Positions 1 through 9,068 of a DNA stretch of 64,000 nt are shown here, piece after piece; the stretch's first letter is position 1, and every line of letters begins with the position of its first letter. The DNA is from MFD04580-c1 sp963702995 (GTDB lineage Bacteria > Planctomycetota > Phycisphaerae > Tepidisphaerales > Tepidisphaeraceae). The stretch spans positions 1,798,001 to 1,862,000 of the forward strand of contig OY969783.1 in the NCBI GenBank assembly GCA_963702995.1, given 5' to 3'. Under the pieces are notes generated by a model that searched no databases, was not told the DNA's origin, and saw nothing but the letters and a program-made list of their open reading frames with translations. Made by a program: the position numbers and the translations under genes.

Positions 1-733
1 TCGCCAAACGGTTTTGCTCGCGTGCCGCGAGCGCTCGAACATGCTCGTCGCGGCGAAGCAGGATGTACGCGACAATGACGAGGATCGTCGCCGTCAGAGT
101 CGCCAGCATCGTCGTCGCGATGGCGGTGTGAAAGCTGGCGCGGGAGCGGTCCGTTCGCTCTTCCAGAAGCCGGGTTTCCTCCCCTCGCATCGAGTCGATG
201 ATCGAGCGAATCCTGTCCATCGATTCGCGGCTCAGGGCCAGCGCGTCGTGGCCGACGATCGCCGAGTCCTTCCGCAGCCCGATCTCCGCCTCCATCACCA
301 GCGAGACCTTGTCGATCGCGGCACGAAGGTCGGTTGCGCGGGCGACCTGGACGGGGTTATCGGCGGTGGCGACAGCCAGGCGATCCGCGGCGTCGGCCGC
401 CCCTTTCAGCGCCGCGTGGTAAGGCGCGAGCCGGGTGGGATCCCCCGTTAGCAGGTACCCCCGTTCCGCGGTCGATGCATCGGCGACGCCCGCATACGCG
501 CCCGCGACGTCGGTCAGCACGCTCTGCGTATGATGAACCCACTGGTCGATCTCGGCGAGCTGGTTGATGTTGTGATACGAAACCCACGCGTTGGCGATCA
601 AAACAGCCAGCGCAAGAATCACCCCCGGCGTGCCAATGTTCCGAGACGACTTTGAAATTGCCTGAAAATGGTCCACCTTCTCGCTGGGGGGCTCGACTTG
701 CCCTGGCTCATCATGCGGGCGCGACGGCGACAT
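1..733 (-). CDS. CHASE3-domain sensor protein, N-terminal part (partial)
   Basis: The reading frame runs leftward and is still open at base 1, so only the sensor half is present. It shows a short cytoplasmic start, a first membrane helix (ILALAVLIANAWV), a periplasmic helical domain with the CHASE3 hallmark ERGYLLTGD, and a second helix (LATLTATILVIVAYILL) followed by RRDE. CHASE3 domains sense extracellular signals in histidine kinases, diguanylate cyclases and chemoreceptors; the output domain lies outside the window. The ATG at 733 overlaps the end of the upstream AI-2E gene by 23 bp; a GTG at 676 is the alternative start. Neither has a strong ribosome binding site. The overlap suggests co-transcription with the transporter. 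Confidence 0.75.
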   Translation of the reverse strand, partial: MSPSRPHDEPGQVEPPSEKVDHFQAISKSSRNIGTPGVILALAVLIANAWVSYHNINQLAEIDQWVHHTQSVLTDVAGAYAGVADASTAERGYLLTGDPTRLAPYHAALKGAADAADRLAVATADNPVQVARATDLRAAIDKVSLVMEAEIGLRKDSAIVGHDALALSRESMDRIRSIIDSMRGEETRLLEERTDRSRASFHTAIATTMLATLTATILVIVAYILLRRDEHVRALAAREQNRLA

Positions 734-2624
734 CGATCAAAGGCGCTGCGGCCGGCGCCGCGATCGCAGGCGCCGGGCAGTCAACCGATAACAGGGACAA
801 GATCTGCGTGCGGCTCTGGGTGACCGACGTCGTCACGTAACTCGCCCCGGCCGATCGCAGCCGGATCAGAAGCCGGTCAAAATCTCGTGCTTTCCCGAAG
901 TAGCCCACGACGATCTTCAGGTCCGCGTGGCGATTTCGCAGACGCCGGCACAGGTGCCGCGCCTGCGCCAGACCGCCCGGCGGAAGGACGGCGACAAAGA
1001 CCAGCGCCGGCCGATCCCGCTCGACCCGCGCCTCGACGTCGGCCGGGAGCATTCGCGTCGAAATCATCTCCAGGCACGCCCCCTCGCCCGGCGTGACCGC
1101 CGCCAGCATCGCAATTGCAAGCTCTTCCGACCGATGGTGCGCCGCGCACCCCAGCACGAGCGGCCCGCCGACCCCCGCTGAAGGCGCCGGGGTCGCCACC
1201 GTGCCGCCCAGCTTGCCCGCCAAATGCTCGACCACCTTGGCCGTCGAATCGAAGATGAACGCCTCGTCCGACGCCGTGAGGCCTGATCGGGCGCGGTCCC
1301 GCCGCGCCAGGCGAAGCGCGGGCAGTAGAACGTCGTCCGGCACCCGATCAGCCCCCGCCAACCGCGCGTAATCGTCGGCGACGGTTTTTGCTTCTTCCGG
1401 GTCCCCCGCCAGCAGCCGCTGATAATACGACACCGAAGGCGCCAGCGCCGGCTGATCCCCCAGCAGCAGCGAAAGGAACCGAAGCCGCGGGACGTGCTGG
1501 CCAAGAACGACCATGCAGACAGTAAGGGGCGTGGAAAGCACCAGCCCGATCGGCCCCCACACCCACGTCCAGAAGACGGCCGCCACCAGCAGCGCGACCG
1601 GCGTCACCCCCGTGCTATGGCCGAAGACCAGCGGCTCGACGACGTTAGACGTCACCGCGTCCAGGACGAAGAAAACGCCCAAGACGGTCAGCGGCTGCGC
1701 CCAGTTCGGTGAGATGGCGAAGCTGACGACCACCGGCATGGCGGCCGCTACCCACGCCCCCACATACGGAACGAACCGCAGGATGACCGTCAGAAACCCC
1801 CACAGAAACCAGTACGGCACCCCAAGCAACAAAAGCACGATGCCGAACAACGCCCCAAACGCTGAATTGAGCAACAACTGCATCAGCAGGAATTTGCTAA
1901 GACGCTCCGCCGACCCGACCAGCACCCGCGTCGTCCCCGTCAGGCGGCCGTGCCCCAGCAGCCCGATCACCCGGTTGCGCAAATCCTCCCGCTGAATCAG
2001 CATGAAGATGACCAGCACGAGCACCAGCGCCGCGGTAGCGATCGGCTCCCCCACCGCGACCGCCAGAGTCGAGAGTCGCTCGACGGCCCCCGCCCCTTCG
2101 GTCCGCGTCACCACGACATCTTCCGAAGCGGCCGCCGGACGCGTCTGTGCCGGGGCGGCCAGCGCCCCATCCGGCGCTTCCACCGCCTCCGCGTGATTCG
2201 CCGCCCGCTTCACCGCGGCCGCCGCCGGCTCATTCGCCGGCCGGAACATCTCGCCGCCCCGCGCCATCAATCCCGCACCCCACCCGCGCAGCTTGGCGAC
2301 CTTCTGCTGAATCTCCGTCTTGTGCGTCGGCAACTCTTCGGCAAGCCCCACCACCTGCGCCCCGACGCCCCACCCGACCAGTCCGAACATGGTGAACGTG
2401 AGCGTGACCACAACCACCACGGCCGCGATCCGCCGAGCCCCTCGTTTCTGTACCGCCGTCACCAGCGGGCTAAGCACAAAGGCGAGCAGGATCGCGAGCA
2501 CCAGCGGCACAATCACGGGCTTGGCGACATAGAGGACTCCGACGACCAGCGTGAGTGTCAGCAGCCCCCGCAGAAAGCGGGAGCCGCGGCCGCCGTCAGG
2601 TTTCCTGCGTGAAGGTGCGCCCAT
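711..2624 (-). CDS. AI-2E/PerM-family membrane transporter with extra C-terminal domain
   Basis: A 637-residue polytopic membrane protein of the AI-2E transporter (UPF0118/PerM) family. It starts with paired helices (LTLTLVVGVLYVAKPVIVPL) and has the family core with FLLMQLLLNSAFG and the re-entrant region PYWFLWGFLTVILRFVPYVG. The loop between helices is long and Ala/Pro-rich (about residues 130-180). After the transmembrane core (ending near residue 370) comes about 260 residues of soluble sequence. Its last 120 residues, with HRSEELAIAMLAAV and later LKIVVGYFG, resemble a B12-binding-like Rossmann domain without the cobalamin-ligand His motif. The family is about 350 residues long, so the tail is an accessory domain. 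Family substrate is uncertain (AI-2 export or Na+/H+ exchange have been proposed). Confidence 0.8.
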   Translation of the reverse strand: MGAPSRRKPDGGRGSRFLRGLLTLTLVVGVLYVAKPVIVPLVLAILLAFVLSPLVTAVQKRGARRIAAVVVVVTLTFTMFGLVGWGVGAQVVGLAEELPTHKTEIQQKVAKLRGWGAGLMARGGEMFRPANEPAAAAVKRAANHAEAVEAPDGALAAPAQTRPAAASEDVVVTRTEGAGAVERLSTLAVAVGEPIATAALVLVLVIFMLIQREDLRNRVIGLLGHGRLTGTTRVLVGSAERLSKFLLMQLLLNSAFGALFGIVLLLLGVPYWFLWGFLTVILRFVPYVGAWVAAAMPVVVSFAISPNWAQPLTVLGVFFVLDAVTSNVVEPLVFGHSTGVTPVALLVAAVFWTWVWGPIGLVLSTPLTVCMVVLGQHVPRLRFLSLLLGDQPALAPSVSYYQRLLAGDPEEAKTVADDYARLAGADRVPDDVLLPALRLARRDRARSGLTASDEAFIFDSTAKVVEHLAGKLGGTVATPAPSAGVGGPLVLGCAAHHRSEELAIAMLAAVTPGEGACLEMISTRMLPADVEARVERDRPALVFVAVLPPGGLAQARHLCRRLRNRHADLKIVVGYFGKARDFDRLLIRLRSAGASYVTTSVTQSRTQILSLLSVDCPAPAIAAPAAAPLIDVAVAPA

Positions 2625-2668
2625 AGATCGCTACAGATGACTTGCCAGAGCCGCGTCCGCATCAGACG

Positions 2669-2717
2669 AAAAAAGAACCCACTGGCCTCCCCGCTTCTGG
2701 GCCGGGAGGCCAGTGGG
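2669..2717 (-). terminator. Rho-independent terminator after the CsbD-like gene
   Basis: On the minus strand a perfect 14-bp stem (arms 2704-2717 and 2678-2691) with a 12-nt loop is followed by TTC and then a run of six T (complement of 2669-2674). It lies 22 bp beyond the stop of the CsbD-like frame and separates it from the AI-2E gene. Confidence 0.85.
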
Positions 2718-2738
2718 CGTTCCGGGGCCCGGAGTCGA

Positions 2739-2918
2739 TCAATCGGGGTTATTTGCCTTGTTGTCCGCCTTGCCGACGGCCTCCTGAACCTTCCCGACGA
2801 CCTGCTGCGCCTTGCCCTTGATCTGCTGGGCCGTATCACCGGTGATAGCACCGGCCACGTCATTGGCTTTGCCCTTGATCTGCTTGACCTGTCCCGCTGC
2901 GACATCTTCCTAAGCCAT
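2739..2918 (-). pseudogene. CsbD-like stress protein with in-frame amber at codon 3
   Basis: The minus strand encodes ATG GCT TAG followed by an otherwise perfect 56-residue CsbD-type protein: VKQIKGKANDVAG, ITGDTAQQIKGKAQ and QEAVGKAD, the usual repeated KG-K and Q-Q pattern of this small hydrophilic stress family. A good ribosome binding site (AAAGGAGC) precedes the ATG, and a terminator follows the stop. Only the third codon is wrong; CAG in place of TAG would give the expected MAQED start. No in-frame ATG lies downstream, and a GTG 20 codons later would lose a third of the protein. Real nonsense mutation, suppression, or a base-call error are all possible; the window has many other lesions. 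Confidence 0.7.
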
Positions 2919-3054
2919 GATAAGCTCCTTTCGGTTAGACGACCGAGGAGCAGCGGAGCAAAGCCCATTCCTCGCCTCGCAAGCTCATCCTTTCAAGAGC
3001 GAGTGGTGGCAACTGCGACAGTTAGGCGTAGCAAGCTGATCCAATGTCGGCCAC

Positions 3055-3113
3055 GGGAACACCCACATCCTCGTCGGCTCGATGCGTGGGGCCGACGGGC
3101 ACGTCGGCGTTCC
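3055..3113. repeat. Intergenic palindromic repeat (CGTCGGCGTTCC family), copy 1
   Basis: Inverted arms (CATCCTCGTCGGC and GCCGACGGGCACGTCGG) end in CGTCGGCGTTCC. Related palindromes occur at 36328-36389 and 39009-39070, always between genes. Confidence 0.6.
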
Positions 3114-3153
3114 AAGGGGATTCCCGCGGATTCACGCATCGCTTTCTTATCGC

Positions 3154-3181
3154 TTGACACCCGCCCCCAATCCGATACATT
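3154..3181 (+). promoter_or_regulatory. Sigma-70 type promoter of tRNA-Ala
   Basis: A perfect -35 box TTGACA (3154-3159), a 16-bp spacer and TACATT (3176-3181) sit about 50 bp before the 5' end of the tRNA, the expected layout for a stable RNA promoter. Confidence 0.65.
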
Positions 3182-3230
3182 CGACGCCCCTGCCGGAGCA
3201 ATCCCGCAGGCGACAACTTCAGTCGATCCC

Positions 3231-3301
3231 GGGGCCATAGTGAAATGGGATCACGCGACCATGGCATGGTTGAATTTGGGGTTCAAATCCCCATGGCTCC
3301 A
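3231..3301 (+). tRNA. tRNA-Ala (anticodon GGC)
   Basis: A 71-nt cloverleaf can be folded by hand: acceptor GGGGCCA with TGGCTCC (one G-U), D stem GTGA/TCAC, anticodon stem CGACC/GGTTG around loop ATGGCAT (anticodon GGC, reads GCC/GCU), T arm TGGGG-TTCAAAT-CCCCA and discriminator A. CCA is not encoded. The D loop is short (7 nt). A run of T follows directly and may end transcription. Confidence 0.85.
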
Positions 3302-3488
3302 TTTTTTTGGAAAAACTCGCCATCATACCGGTAGTGCCACGCACCAAGGGTGGCATCCCGCCACAACCAAATATTTTCTTGAGCAATTTATGGAGTCGCG
3401 TGCCGTTGCCGCGTTTTGGATATGGTTATCAACCGTTAGCGCTATGCTATCCACCACTTCTGGATGGGGGTTGATTCTTTTGGGCGAA

Positions 3489-4712
3489 TCAGACCCGATC
3501 AAACCCCGTGCGTACCGATGCGAGCGGTCGCGCAGGCAGGTCGATGTTTTGTTGAGAATCCACATGCACTGCGATCTCCGGCAGTGCCAGGCGGAACGTC
3601 GAGCCAAAGCCAAGACGCGAATCGACGGTCAATTCCGCTCCGAGCAGCTTCGCCGCCTGTGAGGCGATCGCCAGTCCCAGCCCCACACCTTGCTGGCCGT
3701 GGACCTCGCCCCTCCGAAAAGCTTCAAAAATGTGCGCAAGTTTTTCCGCGGCGATGCCGGGTCCCTCGTCTGACACCCAAAGTACCTGCCGCGCGAACTT
3801 CGGTGCGAAGTCGAAACCAATACGCACCGTGCCACCCTTGCTGTACTTCACGCCGTTGCCCACGAGGTTTTGCAGGACCACGCAGAGCAGATCACCGTCC
3901 GACTCGACGAACTTTCCAGGTCGCACCTCTACCGCAATGGCCGTCCCGTTGGTGCCCGCTTCCCGTTCGAACTGGCTCGCGACCTTCGCGCCCACGGCAT
4001 AAACGTCCACGGACGACAACACGGGCTTCTCTGCTGATGTCCGCAACCGCTCGTGATTGAGCATCCTCCGCATCCCGGCAACGGTGTCAGCAATCGAGCG
4101 CTGCGCGAGGGCGAGCGTCTGCTCGGCCTCGGCGAAGCCGCCAGCATTCTTCAAATCATGCGCAAGTGACTGCAATCCCAGCGTGACGCCATTGAGGTTG
4201 TTGTTCAGGTCGTGCGACAGGAACGCGAGAAATTTGAGTTCCGTCTCCGCAGCGGCCCGCAGTCGTAGCTTCTGTTGCTCTACCAGAGCGATCACGGATC
4301 GCTGGAGCATCACATCGATCGCGGCATGCAAAGCTGCTGATTCTACGGCGTGCATCCGTCGATTCAGGCCATCTTCCACATGCTGGACGGTGAGGGACCG
4401 TAGCAGCCTGTCCTCCTGCATGACATCGATCACGTCAAAGTTTAGGCGAAACCGCGATAATCCTTGGGCAGGCGCACTTCGAATCAACTCGCTGATCAAT
4501 TCGGGGTCGTCCGAAGATAGCGCGTCGGCAATTGCCATCAGGATCTGCGGCGTCGAGTCCTTCAACTCGTCGAACGTCAGATGTTGCATCTGCGGCATCG
4601 CTTTCCGCACCGCGGTGTCCCACGCTCGCGTGATCTGGTCGGTTACCGCCCTAATCACCGCAGCGACCTCGGGGAACGGGCGATGGGTGAGTTGGGCAGT
4701 AAGCGGATTCAT
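3489..4712 (-). CDS. Sensor histidine kinase with RsbRD-like N-terminus
   Basis: 407 residues, soluble (no membrane segments). Residues about 10-160 form a helical region like the RsbRD N-terminal domain. A dimerisation/phosphoacceptor segment follows with FLSHDLNNNLNG (His near residue 196), then an ATPase domain with N box LQNLVGNGVKY, G1 box VSDEGPGI and G2 box GVGLGLAIA, ending in FGSTFRLALP. It should autophosphorylate on His; no partner regulator is adjacent. The ATG at 4712 is chosen over one 11 codons upstream because AGAGGACC precedes it at good spacing. It is divergent from the Crp/Fnr-CheB pair, with a 220-bp shared upstream region, so regulation in common is plausible. Confidence 0.88.
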   Translation of the reverse strand: MNPLTAQLTHRPFPEVAAVIRAVTDQITRAWDTAVRKAMPQMQHLTFDELKDSTPQILMAIADALSSDDPELISELIRSAPAQGLSRFRLNFDVIDVMQEDRLLRSLTVQHVEDGLNRRMHAVESAALHAAIDVMLQRSVIALVEQQKLRLRAAAETELKFLAFLSHDLNNNLNGVTLGLQSLAHDLKNAGGFAEAEQTLALAQRSIADTVAGMRRMLNHERLRTSAEKPVLSSVDVYAVGAKVASQFEREAGTNGTAIAVEVRPGKFVESDGDLLCVVLQNLVGNGVKYSKGGTVRIGFDFAPKFARQVLWVSDEGPGIAAEKLAHIFEAFRRGEVHGQQGVGLGLAIASQAAKLLGAELTVDSRLGFGSTFRLALPEIAVHVDSQQNIDLPARPLASVRTGFDRV

Positions 4713-4932
4713 GATCAGGTCCTCTGGTCGATGCACGACCCCCATCGCGCGTGGACCCTCGCGCTAACTTCCCTCGTCCAGCATCGCGGATGCGATCCTA
4801 TTTGAAAGGGAACCGTGCGTCTGTCCGGTAGCGGACGTTCTGACGCACTAATCCTGTAGTAGGGTGGAAACCGTTGATCTCCGTCACGATAATACCCTAT
4901 CGCGCCGAAAGAAAGACCTCATTGGAGCAGGC

Positions 4933-5640
4933 ATGCCAAACTTGGAGCGAACTGGCAATAAGATATTGGAGCGGCTCCCCGAGCCGGACTTCCTGCGCAT
5001 CGTCGGACAAATGGAACGCGTAACGCCAGACGTGGGCGAGGTGGTCGCGTTCCCGGGAACTGAGCCCAAGTGGGTCCATTTTCCGGTCTCAGGCGTGCTT
5101 TCCTCCATGGTCGTCCTGGAGGACGGGAGCACCGTCGAGGCCTCCACTGTCGGCAATGAGGGGATGGACGGCCTCTACCTTCTCGCCGACCCGCTGGCCA
5201 ATCCCTACCGCATCAACGTCCAGGTCCAAGGAGAAATGCTTCGAATGTCTGCCCCGGCATTTCGGCGGGCGCGGTCAGAGAGTGGGGCCTTGTCCCAGTT
5301 GTTGCTGCGCTACGCGTTAGTGTTGATTCAGCGCGGTGCTCAGAACGGAGCCTGCATCCAGCATCATACGATCGAGGAGCGGATGTGCCGCTGGCTGCTC
5401 GAGACGGCTCACCGCAAGGGGGCGGATCGGTTCGGACTGACGCAGGAATTCCTCAGCGACATGCTCGGCGTCCGGCGCCAAAGCGTAAACCTGACGGCCC
5501 GCATCCTTCAGCAGGCAAACCTGATCAAATACCACCGGGGAGAACTGACCATACTTGACCGCGGTGGACTCGAAGAAGCCTCGTGCGAGTGCTTCCGAGT
5601 CACGAGCCTGATGTACGAGAGCATGATGAGGCTCACATGA
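4933..5640 (+). CDS. Crp/Fnr-family transcriptional regulator
   Basis: 235 residues. The N-terminal cyclic-nucleotide-binding-like beta-barrel includes the strand VHFPVSGVLSSMVVLEDG and EASTVGNEGMDG; the C-terminal winged helix (HTH_Crp type) includes LTQEFLSDMLGVRRQSVNLT, the DNA-recognition region. There is no cysteine cluster of the Fnr type and the cAMP-contact pattern is not obvious, so the ligand is unknown. The ATG at 4933 has GGAG six bases upstream and is preferred to the GTG at 4864. Its stop overlaps the start of the CheB-like gene (ATGA), indicating translational coupling. Confidence 0.87.
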   Translation: MPNLERTGNKILERLPEPDFLRIVGQMERVTPDVGEVVAFPGTEPKWVHFPVSGVLSSMVVLEDGSTVEASTVGNEGMDGLYLLADPLANPYRINVQVQGEMLRMSAPAFRRARSESGALSQLLLRYALVLIQRGAQNGACIQHHTIEERMCRWLLETAHRKGADRFGLTQEFLSDMLGVRRQSVNLTARILQQANLIKYHRGELTILDRGGLEEASCECFRVTSLMYESMMRLT

Positions 5641-6260
5641 GTTCTATCAGTTCCTCTGATGGTGCGACACACGAATGCGTTGCCGTTGATCGATATCAAA
5701 TCGTCGTTATCGCCGCGTCCGTAGGCGGCATCGAAGCAATCTCCACAGTTTTGGGCGCGCTTCCTTCGACGTTTCCCGTGCCAATTGCAATCGTGCAACA
5801 TCGAGCTAAAGGACCCACGGGCGTGCTCGCAGAAATATTGAATCGCGTGAGCTCACTGCTGGTGAAGGATGCTGAGTCTGGAGAGGTGCTTCGAGCCGGA
5901 AGCGTCTATCTAGCGCCGGGTGATTTGCATCTTAAAATCGACAAAAACCGCGTCGTCACGCTCACCTTCGGTCCCAAGGTCCGCTTTGCGCGACCCTCCG
6001 CCGACGTCCTTTTTCAATCGGCGGTCGCAGTCTACGGCTCCCACGTCCTTGCTATCGTTCTAACCGGCGGCAACAACGACGGCACGGATGGTGCACTTTT
6101 CGTCAAGCAAGCCGGTGGAACCGTGATTGCCCAGGACCGCGCAACGTCGCAGCAATTCTCGATGCCTGCGGCGGCGATCACCGCCGGAGCCGTGGACTTC
6201 ATCCTCCCGCTCGGTGAGATCGGCCCTCAGGTCGTTAGCTTGGTTAGCCGCGACAAGTGA
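5637..6260 (+). CDS. CheB-type protein-glutamate methylesterase, catalytic domain only
   Basis: 207 residues matching only the CheB methylesterase domain; the usual N-terminal receiver domain is absent. The catalytic Ser is in IAASVGGIEA, the His in IVQHRA and the Asp in VLTGGNNDGTDGA. In chemotaxis CheB removes methyl groups from receptor glutamates, but receiver-less CheB proteins also occur outside flagellar systems. No cheR or receptor gene is visible here. It overlaps the Crp/Fnr gene by four bases, so the two are made together, and a divergent histidine kinase lies beyond. Confidence 0.85.
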   Translation: MSSISSSDGATHECVAVDRYQIVVIAASVGGIEAISTVLGALPSTFPVPIAIVQHRAKGPTGVLAEILNRVSSLLVKDAESGEVLRAGSVYLAPGDLHLKIDKNRVVTLTFGPKVRFARPSADVLFQSAVAVYGSHVLAIVLTGGNNDGTDGALFVKQAGGTVIAQDRATSQQFSMPAAAITAGAVDFILPLGEIGPQVVSLVSRDK

Positions 6261-6320
6261 ACGCCGCCGCTATGATCAGCGATTCACGGATTCATTGTAC
6301 TCCGTTCAATTGCCGCGACA

Positions 6321-6392
6321 GATTGGCTGACAAGCCCCGAAATCCGCTCAAAAACGCGGTTGGCATTTCTACTGGTGTCCCGCTGGCTCCAT
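6321..6392 (+). repeat. 72-bp direct repeat, copy A
   Basis: About 80% identical over 72 bp to 7477-7548, in the same orientation, with the best block at the right end (AACGCGGTTG ... TCCCGCTGGCTCCAT). The right end resembles the 3' end of a tRNA or tmRNA (CCCGC-TGGCTCCA), but no complete tRNA can be folded. The two copies flank the small membrane gene and the DUF2306 gene. Confidence 0.6.
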
Positions 6393-6510
6393 CTGTTTCG
6401 CTTCGCGAAAAATCTCTTTCGGTATTACAAGTGGCTCGATCCGCAAATGAGTCCTGCTACTGCGAATGGGCACTCCGCCGGCGTCCTTTGATGTTCGCGA
6501 TTAACCTTGG

Positions 6511-6747
6511 ATGTCGTTACAATCCCCGCAAGTCATGGGAGCTTTGAAGCCACTCCTGTTCTTGTTCGGCATTTTTATCATCAGCGGTGTGGCCGCGCGG
6601 CAGATCGCGCTGGTGGTTTATCGCACTTCGACCAATCGGGACACCGCCGGCGTATTCGTCTCAGGCGTCGCGTTCGTGGTAAGTTTCCTGGTCATTCTTT
6701 TTACCGGGATATTTTTTCTCGGGTCGATATTCATCTTCCAGCGATGA
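6511..6747 (+). CDS. Small two-helix membrane protein
   Basis: 78 residues with two hydrophobic segments, LLFLFGIFIISGVAA and FVVSFLVILFTGIFFLGSIF, joined by a polar loop (VYRTSTNRDTAG). No known family was recognised. Its end overlaps the end of the convergent DUF2306 gene by 17 bp. An internal ATG at 6535 is an alternative start. The hydrophobic pattern argues it is real, but no strong ribosome binding site is visible. Confidence 0.45.
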   Translation: MSLQSPQVMGALKPLLFLFGIFIISGVAARQIALVVYRTSTNRDTAGVFVSGVAFVVSFLVILFTGIFFLGSIFIFQR

Positions 6748-7390
6748 CGGATCCGCGTTGGAGGCGGTTGCGGATCCACCACTCGGAAAGCAGCAGGTTT
6801 GGAACAAATCCCATCCAGGCATCGATCATGTAAAGATGAACTGGATCGATTCGAAAACTGTGCGAAAGAATGAGCTTCCACAACCGTAGAGTAATTGCTG
6901 AGAAGGTCATGGAATAGCTGCGAATCATAAATTCCCGGTGCCTTGCGATCTGTCCATGGCGGGCGGCTACAACTGCGATCAGTGTGAAGCTGAACCACAG
7001 CGAGTCCAGCAGAACGAAGGCGATACGCCCCGGAAGCATTCCGTTAGCGAAAACGGCGAGCACCATGCCGGCTGGGAAATTGATCGCGAGGATGTCGTAA
7101 GCGTAAAGTCGCCCGATGATCCGATGCAATGGTCGATGATCGCGAAGGAACGTTTCTGAAAATTGAACAGGCCCCGCCATCAACGCGAAAATCGCGGTGA
7201 ACACGTGGATGTAAAAAGCCGACTTCCACCACCAATAACCGACATAAGCTTGTTTGAATCGCAGAAAATCAACGTCGTCGCGAAGCGCTGAATAGTCCGC
7301 CACCATACGCAACATCAGAAAAATCGCTGTGCATAGAATTAGGTAGACGAACAAGCTTTTCGACAGGATCACGACGGGTTTGGCGATCAC
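6731..7390 (-). CDS. DUF2306-family membrane protein
   Basis: 219 residues with about six membrane segments: VYLILCTAIFLMLRMV, FYIHVFTAIFALMAGPVQF, YAYDILAINFPAGMVLAVF, VLLDSLWFSFTLIAVVAA and others. The family signature His residues lie in HVFTA, HRIIGR, HREFMIRSY. DUF2306 proteins are polytopic membrane proteins of unknown function, sometimes with cytochrome-b561-like traits. It stands alone between the two copies of a 72-bp direct repeat. Confidence 0.8.
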   Translation of the reverse strand: MIAKPVVILSKSLFVYLILCTAIFLMLRMVADYSALRDDVDFLRFKQAYVGYWWWKSAFYIHVFTAIFALMAGPVQFSETFLRDHRPLHRIIGRLYAYDILAINFPAGMVLAVFANGMLPGRIAFVLLDSLWFSFTLIAVVAARHGQIARHREFMIRSYSMTFSAITLRLWKLILSHSFRIDPVHLYMIDAWMGFVPNLLLSEWWIRNRLQRGSVIAGR

Positions 7391-7476
7391 AAGTGCGAGT
7401 ATAACCGCAAGGCTGCGGAGTCACGGCAATCGCGTTCGAAACAGTTACCGCAAAAGATCTCCCAGCAGCCAAGCCA

Positions 7477-7548
7477 GTTTGGCAGGCAAACCTCGAATGT
7501 CGCTCAAGAACGCGGTTGCGAGTTCTATTGGTATCCCGCTGGCTCCAT
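7477..7548 (+). repeat. 72-bp direct repeat, copy B
   Basis: Partner of 6321-6392 (see there); the last 14 bases (CCCGCTGGCTCCAT) are identical in both copies. The rest of 7391-7697 holds nothing else I can name. Confidence 0.6.
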
Positions 7549-7697
7549 TCTTTTTATCCAGAGTCGATCACGATACCCGTATCGGTGGACGGCTCTGTGG
7601 CCTCGCGCCACAAAGGCAACCACGCAAAAGACCGGGCATCGAATTCACCGAAATGCTCGAATCGGCGGGCAAGGTTATCTGGCTTGGGCGGTGTCAG

Positions 7698-8249
7698 TCA
7701 CCTTCGCGGCTCATACCGCATCGCCACGGCCCCCGACCCGAACTCCCGGCGGCTCACGAGCCTCAAGTCAACATGCTTCGATAGGCCGGCGAACAACGTC
7801 GGCCCGTGGCCTGCCAGCCTGGGGTGCACCACGAACTCGTAATCATCAATCAATCCCCGTTCCGCCAATGCCAGCGGGAGCGTTACGCCTCCCACGAACA
7901 GTCCCTTGCCTGCCCCCGCTCGCCGCTTGAGCTGCTCGACCGACTTAGCCAAGTCTCCGCGCACCAGTTCCGCGTTCCAATCAACCCGCTCCAGCGTGTT
8001 CGACACGACGTATTTCTTTGCGGCGTCGATCGTGCGGGCGAAGGGTTCCATCCACTCGGCCATCCATTCCGGCCGCAGCCCATTTGCCGGCCACCGCCAG
8101 GCGGCCCGCATCATGTCGTAAGTGACCCGGCCAAAGAGCAGGGCATCGGCCTGCGCGAGTTTCTCCGCCCAGAAACGATGCAGTTCTTCGTTCGTGGAAC
8201 CTGCACGATGATCGACGCAGACGTGAAACGGGGACGTAGCTAGAATCAT
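7698..8249 (-). CDS. Dihydrofolate-reductase-like (RibD C-terminal domain) protein, damaged N-terminus
   Basis: 183 residues of the DHFR-like/RibD-C family of NADPH-dependent reductases of unknown substrate. Recognisable parts are LHRFWAEKLAQADALLFGR followed by VTYDMMRAAW, then GLFVGGVTLPLALAERGLID and DDYEFVVHPRLAGHGPTLF. The usual first strand with an SLDG motif is not readable (it reads SPFHVCVDHRAG), as if several bases were lost there, and the start codon lies only 15 bp from the end of a group II intron on the opposite strand. The protein may therefore be truncated and inactive. Confidence 0.7.
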   Translation of the reverse strand: MILATSPFHVCVDHRAGSTNEELHRFWAEKLAQADALLFGRVTYDMMRAAWRWPANGLRPEWMAEWMEPFARTIDAAKKYVVSNTLERVDWNAELVRGDLAKSVEQLKRRAGAGKGLFVGGVTLPLALAERGLIDDYEFVVHPRLAGHGPTLFAGLSKHVDLRLVSRREFGSGAVAMRYEPRR

Positions 8250-8264
8250 AAAACTAGCTGCGTC

Positions 8265-8988
<724 letters not shown>

Positions 8989-9068
8989 CCCGTTTTATTC
9001 CGACCCCGTTTTATTTCGCCCGTTTCATTTCGTCTCCCAGCAAATCGAAGGGTTTTCTCAGGGAAAAC

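Noticed and set aside
2637..3662. Plus-strand frame of about 340 codons
   Set aside because: It crosses a terminator, the CsbD-like gene, a tRNA and a repeat, so it cannot be a real gene.
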